Source of the DNA: Ruegeria arenilitoris
GTDB taxonomy: Bacteria > Pseudomonadota > Alphaproteobacteria > Rhodobacterales > Rhodobacteraceae
Length of the DNA stretch: 64,000 nt
Assembly: GCF_013035425.1 (NCBI RefSeq)
Contig: NZ_WQHX01000001.1
Location: forward strand, 124,001 to 188,000
Reading direction: 5' to 3'
The position numbers were made by a program, and so were the translations under genes. Numbering within the stretch: position 1 is the first letter of the stretch; each line of letters opens with the position of its first letter. The notes under the pieces are model-generated. The model was not told where the DNA came from, did not search any database, and saw only the letters and a program-made list of their open reading frames with translations. Below are positions 19,276-27,613 of the stretch, piece by piece.

Positions 19276-20505
19276 ATGACATTCTGGATTATCACTTCGC
19301 TGATAGCATTGCTTATCGCTGGGTTTTTGATTGCCCCTCTTGTGCGTAACCGCCGGGCAGAGGAGTCAACCGCGGCGTATGATCTGAGGGTGTATCGCGA
19401 ACAGTTGGCCAGTGTGGACCGTGACCTTTCCCGAGGTGTGATTGCAGAGGCTGACGCAGATCGTGTGCGGACCGAAATTTCCCGTAGGATATTGGCGGCC
19501 GACGCGCAGGCACGCACTACAGAAGACGCGAAAGGGCCGCCACGAACAGTTTCAGTCATTGCTGTCATTTTGTTGGTCTTATCGCTGGTCGGTGGTGCCT
19601 TGGTGATTTACCGGCATATGGGGGCTGCTGGGTTTCCTGACATGCCACTGTCCGCAAGATTGGCGATGGCCCAGGATTTGCGCACAAACCGTCCTAGCCA
19701 AGCTGACGCTGAAAGCATGGCGACTCCGGTCGCTGCACCGACACTCGATGAAAACTACGCCGCGCTGCTTGCCCAGCTGCGGGAGACAGTGGCAGGGCGA
19801 CCAGACGACATACAAGGCCACACTTTGCTGGCACAGCACGAAACAAACGCCGGAAACTTCAAGGCTGGATATGAAGCTCAGACCAGGGTCATCGAACTTT
19901 CTGACGGTGGAGCTTCTGCCGAAGCCTATGCCGATCTGGCCGAAATGATGATCCTTGCTGCCGGAGGCTATGTCTCACCACAAGCCGAGGAAGCGTTGCA
20001 GCAGGCACTTGAGCGTGATCCCGAGCAAGGTCCGGCGCGATATTACTGGGGGCAGATGCTGGCTCAGACCGGGCGACCGGACCTTGCCTATCGTGTTTGG
20101 GCGGATACGCTTCGCAGTGCTCCTCCGGGCGCTCCCTGGGCCAGCGCCATTCGAAGTCAGATCGACGACCTTGCTTTCCGCGCCGGGGTGTTCAACGCAC
20201 CGAACCTAAGTTCTGCTCCGGCAATGCCGGGTCCCTCGCAAGAAGACATGCAAGCTGCGGCGGACCTTACGCCTGAAGAACGTCAAGAAATGATTCAAGG
20301 CATGGTCAACCAGCTGTCTGACCGTTTGGCCACCGAAGGTGGAACACCCGAGGAATGGGCCCGCCTGATCTCAGCCTTGGGCGTTCTTGGCGACACCGAG
20401 CGCGCAAAGAACATTCGGGATGAAGCGTTGCTTGTGTTTTCTGGCAACGACGCCGCATTGGAAGTGATTCAAATCGCTTCGCAACGCGCTGGTCTAGACC
20501 AATGA
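19276..20505 (+). CDS. ccmI: Cytochrome c biogenesis protein CcmI
   Basis: A 409-residue inner-membrane protein of cytochrome c maturation system I that captures apocytochrome c and delivers it to CcmF/H. It starts at MTFWIITSLIALLIAG, giving TM1 at residues 3-21, a cytoplasmic loop with YDLRVYREQLASVDRDLSRG, TM2 at about residues 95-112 (VSVIAVILLVLSLVGGALV) and a periplasmic TPR domain. The first loop motif is characteristic of CcmI. The open frame extends upstream without coding character. It overlaps ruvX by ATGA. The other ccm genes are not in the window. Confidence 0.92.
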   Translation: MTFWIITSLIALLIAGFLIAPLVRNRRAEESTAAYDLRVYREQLASVDRDLSRGVIAEADADRVRTEISRRILAADAQARTTEDAKGPPRTVSVIAVILLVLSLVGGALVIYRHMGAAGFPDMPLSARLAMAQDLRTNRPSQADAESMATPVAAPTLDENYAALLAQLRETVAGRPDDIQGHTLLAQHETNAGNFKAGYEAQTRVIELSDGGASAEAYADLAEMMILAAGGYVSPQAEEALQQALERDPEQGPARYYWGQMLAQTGRPDLAYRVWADTLRSAPPGAPWASAIRSQIDDLAFRAGVFNAPNLSSAPAMPGPSQEDMQAAADLTPEERQEMIQGMVNQLSDRLATEGGTPEEWARLISALGVLGDTERAKNIRDEALLVFSGNDAALEVIQIASQRAGLDQ

Positions 20506-20966
20506 TCTGCGAAGAATTTCAGGACTTTGCCGACGCTCTACCTCAGATGAAGGCATTGATAGGTTTGGATCTTGGCGAAAAAACCATCGGGGTCGCAGTT
20601 TCCGATCGCATGCGCACAGTGGCCAGCCCGCTAGAGACGGTGCGGCGCAAAAAATTCTCACTCGACTCAGCTCGTCTTATCGAAATTGCAACAGATCGGG
20701 AGATTGGCGGAATAGTTCTGGGGCTTCCCAAAAATATGGACGGATCAGAAGGACCCCGCTGTCAGTCAACCCGCGCTTTTGCCCGAAATCTTTCTCGTTT
20801 GACCGATTTGCCAATCGGGTTTTGGGATGAAAGACTTAGTACTGTTGCGGCAGAAAAAGCACTGCTCGAGGCGGATACGACACGAAAACGTCGCGGACAG
20901 GTTATCGACCACGTCGCGGCAGGTTATATCTTGCAAGGGGCGCTGGACAGGTTGCGCTTTCTTTGA
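20502..20966 (+). CDS. ruvX: Putative pre-16S rRNA nuclease / RuvX (YqgF)
   Basis: A 154-residue RNase H-fold protein. The N-terminal catalytic strand is LIGLDLGEKTIGVAVSD, with the acidic residue at about 19; further motifs are GIVLGLPKNMDGSEG and FWDERLSTVAAEKAL. The C-terminal Asp lies in RGQVIDHVAAGYILQ. YqgF proteins process the 5' end of 16S rRNA and have also been described as Holliday junction resolvases. Its start overlaps the ccmI stop, and this start rather than the internal Met 17 gives the N-terminus common in related bacteria. Confidence 0.92.
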   Translation: MICEEFQDFADALPQMKALIGLDLGEKTIGVAVSDRMRTVASPLETVRRKKFSLDSARLIEIATDREIGGIVLGLPKNMDGSEGPRCQSTRAFARNLSRLTDLPIGFWDERLSTVAAEKALLEADTTRKRRGQVIDHVAAGYILQGALDRLRFL

Positions 20967-21217
20967 CGGATCGGATGACATTGATGACAAATATGGTTTG
21001 GAGAAGGAATGAGGTGGAAAGCCCCTGTATCCAAATTTGTGTTGTGCATCCAACTGAACGCATTTGCACCGGTTGCTATCGTACCATCGAGGAAATCACG
21101 CGCTGGTCTAAAATGGAAAGTTCTGAACGCGCTGAAATCATGCAGGACCTGCCAAACCGAAAACCCAGGTTGGCCAAACGTCGTGGCGGTCGCTCTGCTC
21201 GGATGCACCGCGACTAG
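20963..21217 (+). CDS. DUF1289 Cys-rich small protein
   Basis: An 84-residue protein with the DUF1289 pattern: ESPCIQICVVHPTERICTGCYRTIEEI (Cys at four positions, presumably a metal or Fe-S site) and then W..M...ER..I. The first in-frame start is a TTG overlapping the ruvX stop; ATG codons at 20975, 20984 and 20993 are alternatives and the true start is uncertain. Placement after ruvX is common in Rhodobacterales. Function is unknown. Confidence 0.82.
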   Translation: MTDRMTLMTNMVWRRNEVESPCIQICVVHPTERICTGCYRTIEEITRWSKMESSERAEIMQDLPNRKPRLAKRRGGRSARMHRD

Positions 21218-21591
21218 CTTTCATTCAGAATACTCATTTGGATCAGCCAAGTCCCGTTGGCCTGCCTTTCAAGCACGTTTAGGGAAACACCATTTTCAGC
21301 AGCTTCGCCTTCCGAAAAACTAGCAAGGCACCAAGCCAAGTTTCCCGATTGACCGGAATCCAAGACGGTGAGAGATTTATTTTCCGTGCCTTCGGTGAAC
21401 CAATCCCGGTGAAGTTCGGCGATAGCTTTGCGACCCGTCGCAGAACCAAATGGCGAAAAGAGTTGAGCCTCAACTGAATACACGGCAGCACAGCCGTCAG
21501 CGTCGGCTTGACGGTAAGCAATCAGGTAATCTTCGAAAAGTTTGTCCAGCTCATCTCGTACTGCCATGCGCATAGTCTTTCCATCATACAT
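21214..21591 (-). CDS. SnoaL/DUF4440-like NTF2-fold protein
   Basis: A 125-residue cone-shaped NTF2-like domain protein. It has LFEDYLIAYRQADADGCAAVYS followed by AQLFSPFGSATGRKAIAELH, the usual pattern of the SgcJ/DUF4440 group, and ends with NVLERQANGTWLIQMSILNES. Such proteins bind small ligands or have ketosteroid-isomerase-like activity, but no substrate can be given. It is convergent with the DUF1289 gene (4-bp overlap of ends). Confidence 0.75.
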   Translation of the reverse strand: MYDGKTMRMAVRDELDKLFEDYLIAYRQADADGCAAVYSVEAQLFSPFGSATGRKAIAELHRDWFTEGTENKSLTVLDSGQSGNLAWCLASFSEGEAAENGVSLNVLERQANGTWLIQMSILNES

Positions 21592-21603
21592 TCTACGGTG
21601 CGG

Positions 21604-22332
21604 TTATCCTGCGGCTAGCCAGGTTTTTGCGCTTTCAATTTCAGCTGACGGGAAATATTGCGTACGAGTGCCAAGAAGATGACTTGCTGTCCGTTGCGCC
21701 AACTTTTGCCACGCCTTATCCCCGACAATCGCCGCGCGATCCAGCATTCCGATATGCCCTGCTGCCAAGCGGAAATGGGCGGCCAACGCCGTTAAACCTT
21801 GCCAGCCGTCAAATTCGCGCAAATCGATCAGCAAACGAAACCCCTCTTTGCCGCTCAGCAGCGCGTCCAGATCCGATTGCGCCTGCTTGTATTCATCCGG
21901 GTCCAACTTTCCTAGCAAGCTGATCTGAACGCATGGTCCACTTAGGTCGGTCACATGAATAGAACCGAGAGACTCACGCATCCATCGACGTGCGGCCTCA
22001 AGTTCCTCCATCGAAAAAACCTGTACTGGACAAGGCAAGATCGGTGCAGCCAAACGAATACTGGTTTGCACCCATCCTTGGTCGGCCACCACACCAATAC
22101 GGTCAAACCCGCGCCAGTGACTGAGACCCAGCTTGGTGTCAGACCACGCTGCACCCAAATCGTAGCCTTTGAATTCTGGCGTCACGATTGCCAATAACCG
22201 AACGGAGTCGTGATCGGCAAGTGCGGCTTCAATTGCCGGAACCAGAGTGTTTGTGTAATCCGCGCTGGTAACTTCACCGGACAATTCCACTTCGATCAGT
22301 GTACCGTCAGAATTCGTTTGGACCGTAATCAT
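21604..22332 (-). CDS. Tandem SpoIIAA-like (STAS-fold) protein
   Basis: A 242-residue soluble protein built from two copies of the SpoIIAA-like fold. Each copy begins with a beta-strand segment (EVELSGEVTSADYTNTLVPAIEAAL; VQISLLGKLDPDEYKQAQSDLDALL), contains FKGYDLGAAWSDTKLGL or FDGWQGLTALAAHFRLA, and ends with a WM/WL helix. Single-domain members are common near metabolic genes; the tandem form is less usual. No enzymatic motif is seen. Its neighbours do not clarify a role. Confidence 0.75.
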   Translation of the reverse strand: MITVQTNSDGTLIEVELSGEVTSADYTNTLVPAIEAALADHDSVRLLAIVTPEFKGYDLGAAWSDTKLGLSHWRGFDRIGVVADQGWVQTSIRLAAPILPCPVQVFSMEELEAARRWMRESLGSIHVTDLSGPCVQISLLGKLDPDEYKQAQSDLDALLSGKEGFRLLIDLREFDGWQGLTALAAHFRLAAGHIGMLDRAAIVGDKAWQKLAQRTASHLLGTRTQYFPSAEIESAKTWLAAG

Positions 22333-22368
22333 TGAAACTATCCTCCAAAACAGAGCAATGGCAGGAGG

Positions 22369-23154
22369 TTACGGGAATTCGAGCCATTGCGCCACTCCGC
22401 CGGGCAATTCTGGGCGGAAATAGGCGATCATCCGGCCGTCCGGCCCCGCTCGAGCGCTTTCCCCCCAAGGGGCAACACCATGCAGGCAGTGGCGATGAAT
22501 GACATAAGCCTCGCCGGGGCTTGCAGGCAACTCGACGCGCGAACAGCGGTCGAAAACCTCCCGCCGGGTTGCCTGATATATATCGGTCACATCTGTTTGG
22601 GCCAACGCATCATTTGGCACCCCTGTCAGAGCCGTTCGAAACGCATCGCCCAGAATTTTGTGGCTGCCCTCCCAGACGACCATCGGCGACGCACTTGCAG
22701 AGACATCGCTAAGCGGAATACCCATCACCCACGCGTGAGGTTCATCAATAATTCGTCTGCGATCAGGGCCTGTCGGTTTCAAGCCGTCCACGTGGGCCGC
22801 ATCCCGTTTTGCGCGATACCGCGCAGCGGCCTCGCTCTCATCCCGTCTTGGACGTGGGTACCCCGGATAAATAACCGAGACCTGACCTTTGTGCAGGTCG
22901 ATGCCGCCGTAAAGCTGCGTCACGAAATCAACCGCCTGCCCGGTCAAAGGCTGGGAACCCCCTACTCTGCCCATCGCATCATTCTCCAAAACGTCGACGC
23001 CGACGAACCAGGTTCCCTCGCACTCATGCCATTGCGCATGAGCCGGATCTGTTACTGCTGCGCGTGCTGCAGGAAGGACGTGCGTTACCCAGCGTTCCAA
23101 CGCCGGATCGTGTGGGAAAGTAATCCAACCCCTCTCCTCGAATGAGCCTACCAA
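22369..23154 (-). CDS. Phytanoyl-CoA dioxygenase-like Fe(II)/2-oxoglutarate oxygenase
   Basis: A 261-residue non-haem iron oxygenase-like protein. The facial triad candidates are His and Asp in DAAHVDGLKP (about residues 130-139) and a distal His in HRHCLHGVAPW, with the 2-oxoglutarate-binding Arg in GRMIAYFRPE. It begins with a TTG codon overlapping the stop of the TauE/SafE gene by 7 bp, so the two are probably co-translated. Substrate is unknown; related roseobacter proteins act on small alcohols or amino-acid derivatives, but nothing here proves which. Confidence 0.75.
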   Translation of the reverse strand: MVGSFEERGWITFPHDPALERWVTHVLPAARAAVTDPAHAQWHECEGTWFVGVDVLENDAMGRVGGSQPLTGQAVDFVTQLYGGIDLHKGQVSVIYPGYPRPRRDESEAAARYRAKRDAAHVDGLKPTGPDRRRIIDEPHAWVMGIPLSDVSASASPMVVWEGSHKILGDAFRTALTGVPNDALAQTDVTDIYQATRREVFDRCSRVELPASPGEAYVIHRHCLHGVAPWGESARAGPDGRMIAYFRPELPGGVAQWLEFP

Positions 23155-23972
23155 CCCAGTGCCTTTCGCAACATGTTCAATGCCACAAGCGTCAAGAATA
23201 CCGCAAAGACGCGTTTCAAAGGTTTAGGATTCATTGCGTGAGCGAGTTTTACGCCCCAGGGTGCTGTTATCATAGTCATCGCGATGACAATCCCAAAAGC
23301 GATCAGATTAACGGCTCCGAAGGTAAAAGGCGGACGATGTTCTGGCGCGATTTCAAAAAACAAAAAACCCAGAACTGAAGGTACCGCAATTATCACACCA
23401 AAGCCCGCGGCGGTTGCAACTGCGCGGTGAATGGGCGTGTTGTAAAGGCTCATCAATGGCACGCCAAAGCTGCCGCCACCGATGCCCATCAACACCGATA
23501 AAAATCCGACAGAAGGAGACAACAGAATGCGGCGCACCCCAATAGGCATCGCGTCGCCCAACCGCCACTCGGACCTGCCCAACCCCAGATATAGACCGAT
23601 GACCATTCCAAGAACGCCAAAAAGGGCTTGCAAAACCTCAGTTCGCAACGATGACGCAACCAACACGCCCAAAAGCGCGCCGAGTGCGATTCCCGGACCC
23701 CAACCACGTAGAATATCCCAGTCTACCGCGCCTTTTTTATTGTGACTCAGTACGGACCGAACGGACGTGACCACAATCGTTGCCAACGATGTCGCCAAAC
23801 ATAGTTGCATCAGCTGTGGGCCGCCGTAACCCAAGGTTTGAAATGCGTAAAAAAACGCTGGAACCAGAACAATTCCACCGCCCACACCCAGCAAACCTGC
23901 CAGAACCCCTGCAAAAGCGCCAATCACAAGCAAAAGGCCCAGCATCTGGGCCAGCAACATAGTCTCGGGCAT
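23148..23972 (-). CDS. TauE/SafE-family sulfite/organic-anion exporter
   Basis: A 274-residue polytopic membrane protein with about eight TM helices. The two family repeats are visible: FAGVLAGLLGVGGGIVLVPAFF near the N-terminus and LMGIGGGSFGVPLMSLY in the second half, each carrying the GxGGG motif. Members export sulfite, sulfoacetate or related anions, though most are untested. It is 28 bp downstream of dusA and translationally linked to the oxygenase gene that follows. Confidence 0.9.
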   Translation of the reverse strand: MPETMLLAQMLGLLLVIGAFAGVLAGLLGVGGGIVLVPAFFYAFQTLGYGGPQLMQLCLATSLATIVVTSVRSVLSHNKKGAVDWDILRGWGPGIALGALLGVLVASSLRTEVLQALFGVLGMVIGLYLGLGRSEWRLGDAMPIGVRRILLSPSVGFLSVLMGIGGGSFGVPLMSLYNTPIHRAVATAAGFGVIIAVPSVLGFLFFEIAPEHRPPFTFGAVNLIAFGIVIAMTMITAPWGVKLAHAMNPKPLKRVFAVFLTLVALNMLRKALGW

Positions 23973-24000
23973 TATTCCCTCACCCTGGCTAAGGTTCGCA

Positions 24001-25029
24001 TTAAACCGCCGCGTCCTCTTGCGCAGCGGACAAAACGCTTTCCAGCGCCTGCAGCATTATCATGGGCCCGGCGTCTTTCCGCACTGCGCCTTCGGACAGC
24101 ATCCTGCGCCAGCTGCGCGCTCCGGGACGACCTGCAAACAGACCTAACATATGCCGGGTGATCTGGTGCAAACGCCCACCGCTGGCAAGGTGTCTCTCTA
24201 CATATGGCACCATTTTTCTTACCACCTCAAAAGGATCAACGGTTTGCCCTGTTTGAAAAATCAGCCTATCCGCATCAGCCAGAATTTCGGCTGGGTGGTG
24301 ATAGGCGGCGCGTCCGATCATGACCCCGTCCAAACCAGCGTCCAGCATTGCCCGGGCCTGAGTAAGCGAAGTGATGCCACCATTGACCGAGATATGCAGG
24401 TCCGGAAAGGCAGCCTTCATCTGGTAAACCAAGGCGTAATCCAGCGGCGGAATATCCCTGTTTTCCTTGGGGCTTAATCCTTGCAACCAAGCTTTGCGTG
24501 CATGAATTATGACACGGCGGCAACCGCTGGCTCTGATTTGCTCTAAGAAATCGGGGAGGACTTCGGTCGGGTCTTGTTCGTCCACTCCGATCCTACACTT
24601 AACAGTGACATCGACATCGACCACTTCTCGCATGGCGCTGACACAGTCCGCGACGCGACCGGGCTCTCTCATCAAAACGGCGCCAAAAGTGCCGGATTGA
24701 ACCCTGTCGGACGGGCAACCACAGTTCAGGTTGACCTCGTCAAAACCGGCTTGCTCCCCAAGTATCGCGGCCTGAGCAAGCTCCTGCGGATCGGATCCCC
24801 CCAATTGCAGTGCAACTGGATGTTCTTGGGGGCTATGGTCGAGCAAATGCAACGCTCCTCCGCGCACCAGCGCCGGAGCCGTAACCATTTCGGTATAAAG
24901 CAAAGTCTGTGAGCTAAGCAGACGATGAAAGTAACGACAGTGACGGTCTGTCCAATCAATCATAGGTGCTACAGATAATTTAGCGTTATAATTCAATGGT
25001 TTATTATTCACTAAATCACCCGATTTCAT
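24001..25029 (-). CDS. dusA: tRNA-dihydrouridine(20/20a) synthase, 5' end supplied by an inserted element
   Basis: A 342-residue FMN enzyme that reduces U20/U20a in the tRNA D-loop. It shows SVAPMIDWTDRHCRYF, LQLGGSDPQELAQAA, the catalytic Cys loop NLNCGCPSDRVQSG, the phosphate-binding VKCRIGVD and the HARKAWLQGLSPKENR segment diagnostic of DusA. The first 20 or so codons (before APM) are AT-rich and unlike the rest of the gene, and the original 5' end of dusA is found 12.6 kb away at 37521-37610. The reading frame was therefore restored after integration with an element-borne N-terminus and promoter. The start is uncertain: ATG at 25029 or GTG at 25041, neither with a good ribosome site. Confidence 0.93.
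   Translation of the reverse strand: MKSGDLVNNKPLNYNAKLSVAPMIDWTDRHCRYFHRLLSSQTLLYTEMVTAPALVRGGALHLLDHSPQEHPVALQLGGSDPQELAQAAILGEQAGFDEVNLNCGCPSDRVQSGTFGAVLMREPGRVADCVSAMREVVDVDVTVKCRIGVDEQDPTEVLPDFLEQIRASGCRRVIIHARKAWLQGLSPKENRDIPPLDYALVYQMKAAFPDLHISVNGGITSLTQARAMLDAGLDGVMIGRAAYHHPAEILADADRLIFQTGQTVDPFEVVRKMVPYVERHLASGGRLHQITRHMLGLFAGRPGARSWRRMLSEGAVRKDAGPMIMLQALESVLSAAQEDAAV
24947..24972 (-). other. att site copy at dusA (integrase side)
   Basis: This sequence encodes V-A-P-M-I-D-W-T of dusA. It matches 37525-37550 at 21 of 26 positions in the same orientation, with the longest exact run ATCATAGG. It marks the junction between the chromosomal body of dusA and the element-supplied 5' end. 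The exact crossover point inside it is not resolved. Confidence 0.8.
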
Positions 25030-25035
25030 CTGTTT

Positions 25036-25108
25036 TTGCACACATATTGCACACGGCTTGTAAATTCCTTACACACGGTTTGATTTTAATCGCACAGGAA
25101 TTGCACAC
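25036..25108. promoter_or_regulatory. Cluster of TTRCACAC motifs, candidate integrase arm sites
   Basis: TTGCACAC occurs at 25036-25043, 25047-25054 and 25101-25108, and TTACACAC at 25069-25076, between the att copy and the integrase start. A matching cluster of CTGCACAC occurs just inside the other end. Spacing from the crossover site (about 65-135 bp) is what arm-type binding sites of tyrosine recombinases show. The region must also contain the divergent dusA and integrase promoters. Binding is inferred only. Confidence 0.5.
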
Positions 25109-25109
25109 C

Positions 25110-26138
25110 GTGGCCACTATCACACGTTTACCCTCTGGGAAATATCGCGCCCAAGTTCGTAAACAAGGCGTTTACCGCAACCGAACATTCGACCGCAAGG
25201 CCGATGCAAACGCTTGGGCCGTGGATATTGAAAGGGCCATAGCTGGCGGTGGTTCCACTGGCACAATCAGTGTCCCGAAAGATATGACTTTGGGCGATGT
25301 CATTACCGCGTATCTTGAACAGGTAAACGTGGGCCGAACTGTCCACTCCAACCTTACCCGAATGAAAAACCGCATTGGTAATACCACTATCGCCAGCCTG
25401 AACGCAGTCACGTTGCGCGATTACGTAGAAAGCCGCAAATCCGATGGCGTAACGGGCGCAACGCTTGCTGCCGACTTGTCGAACCTGTCATCTGTCTTGA
25501 AGTGGGCAAGGCACGTCAAAAATCTGGACATCAATATCGACCTTGCCAAAAACGCCCGTCAGAGTCTGAGCGCCGAGCGCATAGACACACGTAGCGTTGA
25601 ACGTGACCGCATACCTACTGAGGCCGAAATCAAAGCCCTGTGCGACTATTTCGAGAACAACCCCCGCCAGAAAATCCCAATGGCAGAAATCATTCGTTTT
25701 GCGGCTTCAAGTGCAATGCGTTTGGGCGAAATATGCCGTATTCGAATTGAAGATATTTCTTGGAACGAACGTTCCGTAATCATCCGTCAGAGGAAAGACC
25801 CAAGACGCAAACTGCGTAACGACCAAGAAGTTCCACTTGTCGGAGTTGCATACGACATTGCCCGTAGGCAGGCAGAGGGGCGCACAGAAGGCCGCTTGTT
25901 CCCCTATTCAGCCGCCAGCGCCAGCACCGCCTTTACACGGGCCGTAAACAAGCTGGGCATTGAAGACCTGCACTTTCACGACCTGCGACATTTGGGGATT
26001 ACCGAACTGTTCAGGGCGGGATTGTCTACGCCGTTGGTTGCCGTTGTTTCTGGGCATAAAGATTGGAAACATCTGAAACGCTACACGAACCTGAACGCCC
26101 AAGATGTTCACGCCGCTTTGGAGGGCAAGCAATTATGA
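25110..26138 (+). CDS. Tyrosine recombinase/integrase of the dusA-associated type
   Basis: A 342-residue phage-type integrase. The start is a GTG giving VATITRLPSGKYRAQVRKQG, the usual opening of an arm-binding AP2-like domain; the frame further upstream covers the att/arm region and is not credible. A core-binding SAM-like domain follows (about residues 70-160). The catalytic domain has Arg in SSAMRLGEICRI, Lys in RQRKDPRRK, the HxxR box as FHDLRHLGI, His in VVSGHKDWKHL and the nucleophilic Tyr in KRYTNL. Its position adjacent to and divergent from dusA identifies it as a dusA-associated integrase. Its stop overlaps the next gene (ATGA). Confidence 0.95.
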   Translation: MATITRLPSGKYRAQVRKQGVYRNRTFDRKADANAWAVDIERAIAGGGSTGTISVPKDMTLGDVITAYLEQVNVGRTVHSNLTRMKNRIGNTTIASLNAVTLRDYVESRKSDGVTGATLAADLSNLSSVLKWARHVKNLDINIDLAKNARQSLSAERIDTRSVERDRIPTEAEIKALCDYFENNPRQKIPMAEIIRFAASSAMRLGEICRIRIEDISWNERSVIIRQRKDPRRKLRNDQEVPLVGVAYDIARRQAEGRTEGRLFPYSAASASTAFTRAVNKLGIEDLHFHDLRHLGITELFRAGLSTPLVAVVSGHKDWKHLKRYTNLNAQDVHAALEGKQL

Positions 26139-26491
26139 GAATTTCAGCAATAGTGGTTGCCGCTCTGGTGGCTGGCAATGCGTCAGCGGGGGTTACCTGC
26201 GAAGGTCCGCATATCAAATTAATTGAACAAGACGGAAAGGCACTCATTACAGTTGGGACCGCAGGAACGTTCTCTGCGGATTGCACATCGTTTTACACAC
26301 CCTTTGAACACCAAAGCCAAAACAACCTTAAAGTTTGTAAGTATATTTGGGGAAGATTTGAAAGCCTTGAAGTTTTAGTAATTGAACCGCGTCGAATTCT
26401 TATGATTCCAGTGGCAAACTCTATGTTTCCTGAAAAATCCCCCGAAGGCCTCGTTTACGAAGCCACCTGTTCGGGCTTTGATGATGAGTGA
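26135..26491 (+). CDS. Small exported protein, unknown function
   Basis: A 118-residue protein starting MRISAIVVAALVAGNASAG, a clear Sec signal peptide with a likely cleavage after ASA. The mature part has four Cys (VTCEGPH, ADCTSF, KVCKYIW, ATCSGF), which could form two disulfides. The ATG overlaps the integrase stop, so it may be co-translated with the integrase. No family was recognised. Similar small Cys-containing exported proteins recur at 35708 and 36062 in the same element. Confidence 0.7.
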   Translation: MRISAIVVAALVAGNASAGVTCEGPHIKLIEQDGKALITVGTAGTFSADCTSFYTPFEHQSQNNLKVCKYIWGRFESLEVLVIEPRRILMIPVANSMFPEKSPEGLVYEATCSGFDDE

Positions 26492-26888
26492 CCCCAACGC
26501 CGTCCGTGTATACGGACTGACGGGCCGTTATCTGGATTTGCCGCAAGAAGTGGTTAACCGTTACACAGGACGTGAAACGGAATTGCAGGCGTTAGTAGAT
26601 GCAAGCGCCGATTTCCTGACATCCGACGATATGGAAATACCTGCAGGTATGGTTGCCGTGGGTAGCCTCATTGCCCAGCGCAAGGCCGTTAATGCGGCCA
26701 AGGGTGCGCCTGACCCAAACGTCACGCTTGCTGTCGAAAACGCTCGCGCGATGCTATCACAGGCCGAACGTGACGGACGTAAAATGTCCAAGCGCGAGGC
26801 AGCGAAACGTGCTGTACAAAATCTTGAACAGATGACAGGGCGGATAGTTTCACCCGACGCGGTTCGTATGAGGCTTAACCGAAAATAA
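26478..26888 (+). CDS. Hypothetical element protein with basic C-terminal helix region
   Basis: A 136-residue soluble protein that overlaps the preceding gene by 14 bp. The C-terminal third is basic and helical (GRKMSKREAAKRAVQNLEQM followed by SPDAVRMRLNRK) and could be a helix-turn-helix DNA-binding element, which would suit a regulator or excisionase of the island. The N-terminal part (VRVYGLTGRYLDLPQEVVNRY) is unrecognised. Function is not assigned. Confidence 0.6.
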   Translation: MMMSDPNAVRVYGLTGRYLDLPQEVVNRYTGRETELQALVDASADFLTSDDMEIPAGMVAVGSLIAQRKAVNAAKGAPDPNVTLAVENARAMLSQAERDGRKMSKREAAKRAVQNLEQMTGRIVSPDAVRMRLNRK

Positions 26889-26963
26889 TTTTGGAACGAG
26901 TTACTGGTTCCGTGACTCATCACGAAATGTGTTTCTATTGGAAGGCACCTTAACGAATCACAG

Positions 26964-27323
26964 GTGCCGAATATGAGTGAATACCAAGAGACCTTTCTGA
27001 CATTGACGCCGTTGTTGCAGGCGCAATTGTCAGACTTGATTGCATCGACGCCCCGCCCCCGATACTCCGAGACCGTCAAGGCGATGTTGCTTGAACACGG
27101 TCTGATTACCGAGAGTGAAGTTTCCGAACTCAAGGGCGAGGAAACCACCACAACCCAAGCCAACCGCGCCCGTGGGAAAATGCCCCCGCACTACAAGTGG
27201 GGAAGCCTGATTTGCTATCACGCTGATGACATCGCCGCGATGATCAAAGCCGAGCGTGTAGAGAACGCCGCGTACAAGCGCCGCAAGGTGACCAACAAAG
27301 ACCTGTTAGGCGGTGCGTCGTGA
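26964..27323 (+). CDS. Hypothetical element protein, possible excisionase/regulator
   Basis: A 119-residue protein (an ATG three codons downstream, at 26973, is an alternative start). The N-terminal part is helical (SEYQETFLTLTPLLQAQLSDL). A Thr-rich linker leads to a basic C-terminal part with KMPPHYKWGSLICYHADDIA, a layout loosely like MerR/AlpA-type winged-helix excisionases, where a Trp-containing strand precedes a helix. It overlaps the next gene by GTGA. The excisionase idea rests on position next to the integrase and is weak. Confidence 0.55.
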   Translation: MPNMSEYQETFLTLTPLLQAQLSDLIASTPRPRYSETVKAMLLEHGLITESEVSELKGEETTTTQANRARGKMPPHYKWGSLICYHADDIAAMIKAERVENAAYKRRKVTNKDLLGGAS

Positions 27324-27544
27324 CCCTGCTTTTGGAACCCGACAAAGCCAAAACCCTTGTGGCCGATGCCGTTTATTTTATGGCGCACTCTGACGACACG
27401 GGCGACTTTGCAAGCGCGGCTAATCTGGCCCGCTTGTTGAACCGTCTTTATGTCCGCTTAGCCCGCGAACGCCACGACGGTTTCGTGTCCGTAAAGCTAT
27501 CGGGCGACGTCGAAGAAAAGTTGTTCAATCAGCTTAGTCGGTGA
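27320..27544 (+). CDS. Small hypothetical protein
   Basis: A 74-residue protein beginning with GTG that overlaps the stop of the previous gene by 4 bp, so it is probably translationally coupled. It is mostly helical (FASAANLARLLNRLYVRLARERHDG) with no recognised motif. It directly precedes the primase-helicase gene (69-bp gap). Confidence 0.55.
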   Translation: MTLLLEPDKAKTLVADAVYFMAHSDDTGDFASAANLARLLNRLYVRLARERHDGFVSVKLSGDVEEKLFNQLSR

Positions 27545-27613
27545 AACGAAGCGGGCCGACCAAACGAAGCGGTCGGCCCAATCAGTAACCCACCTACCAA
27601 AGTAAGGTCACAT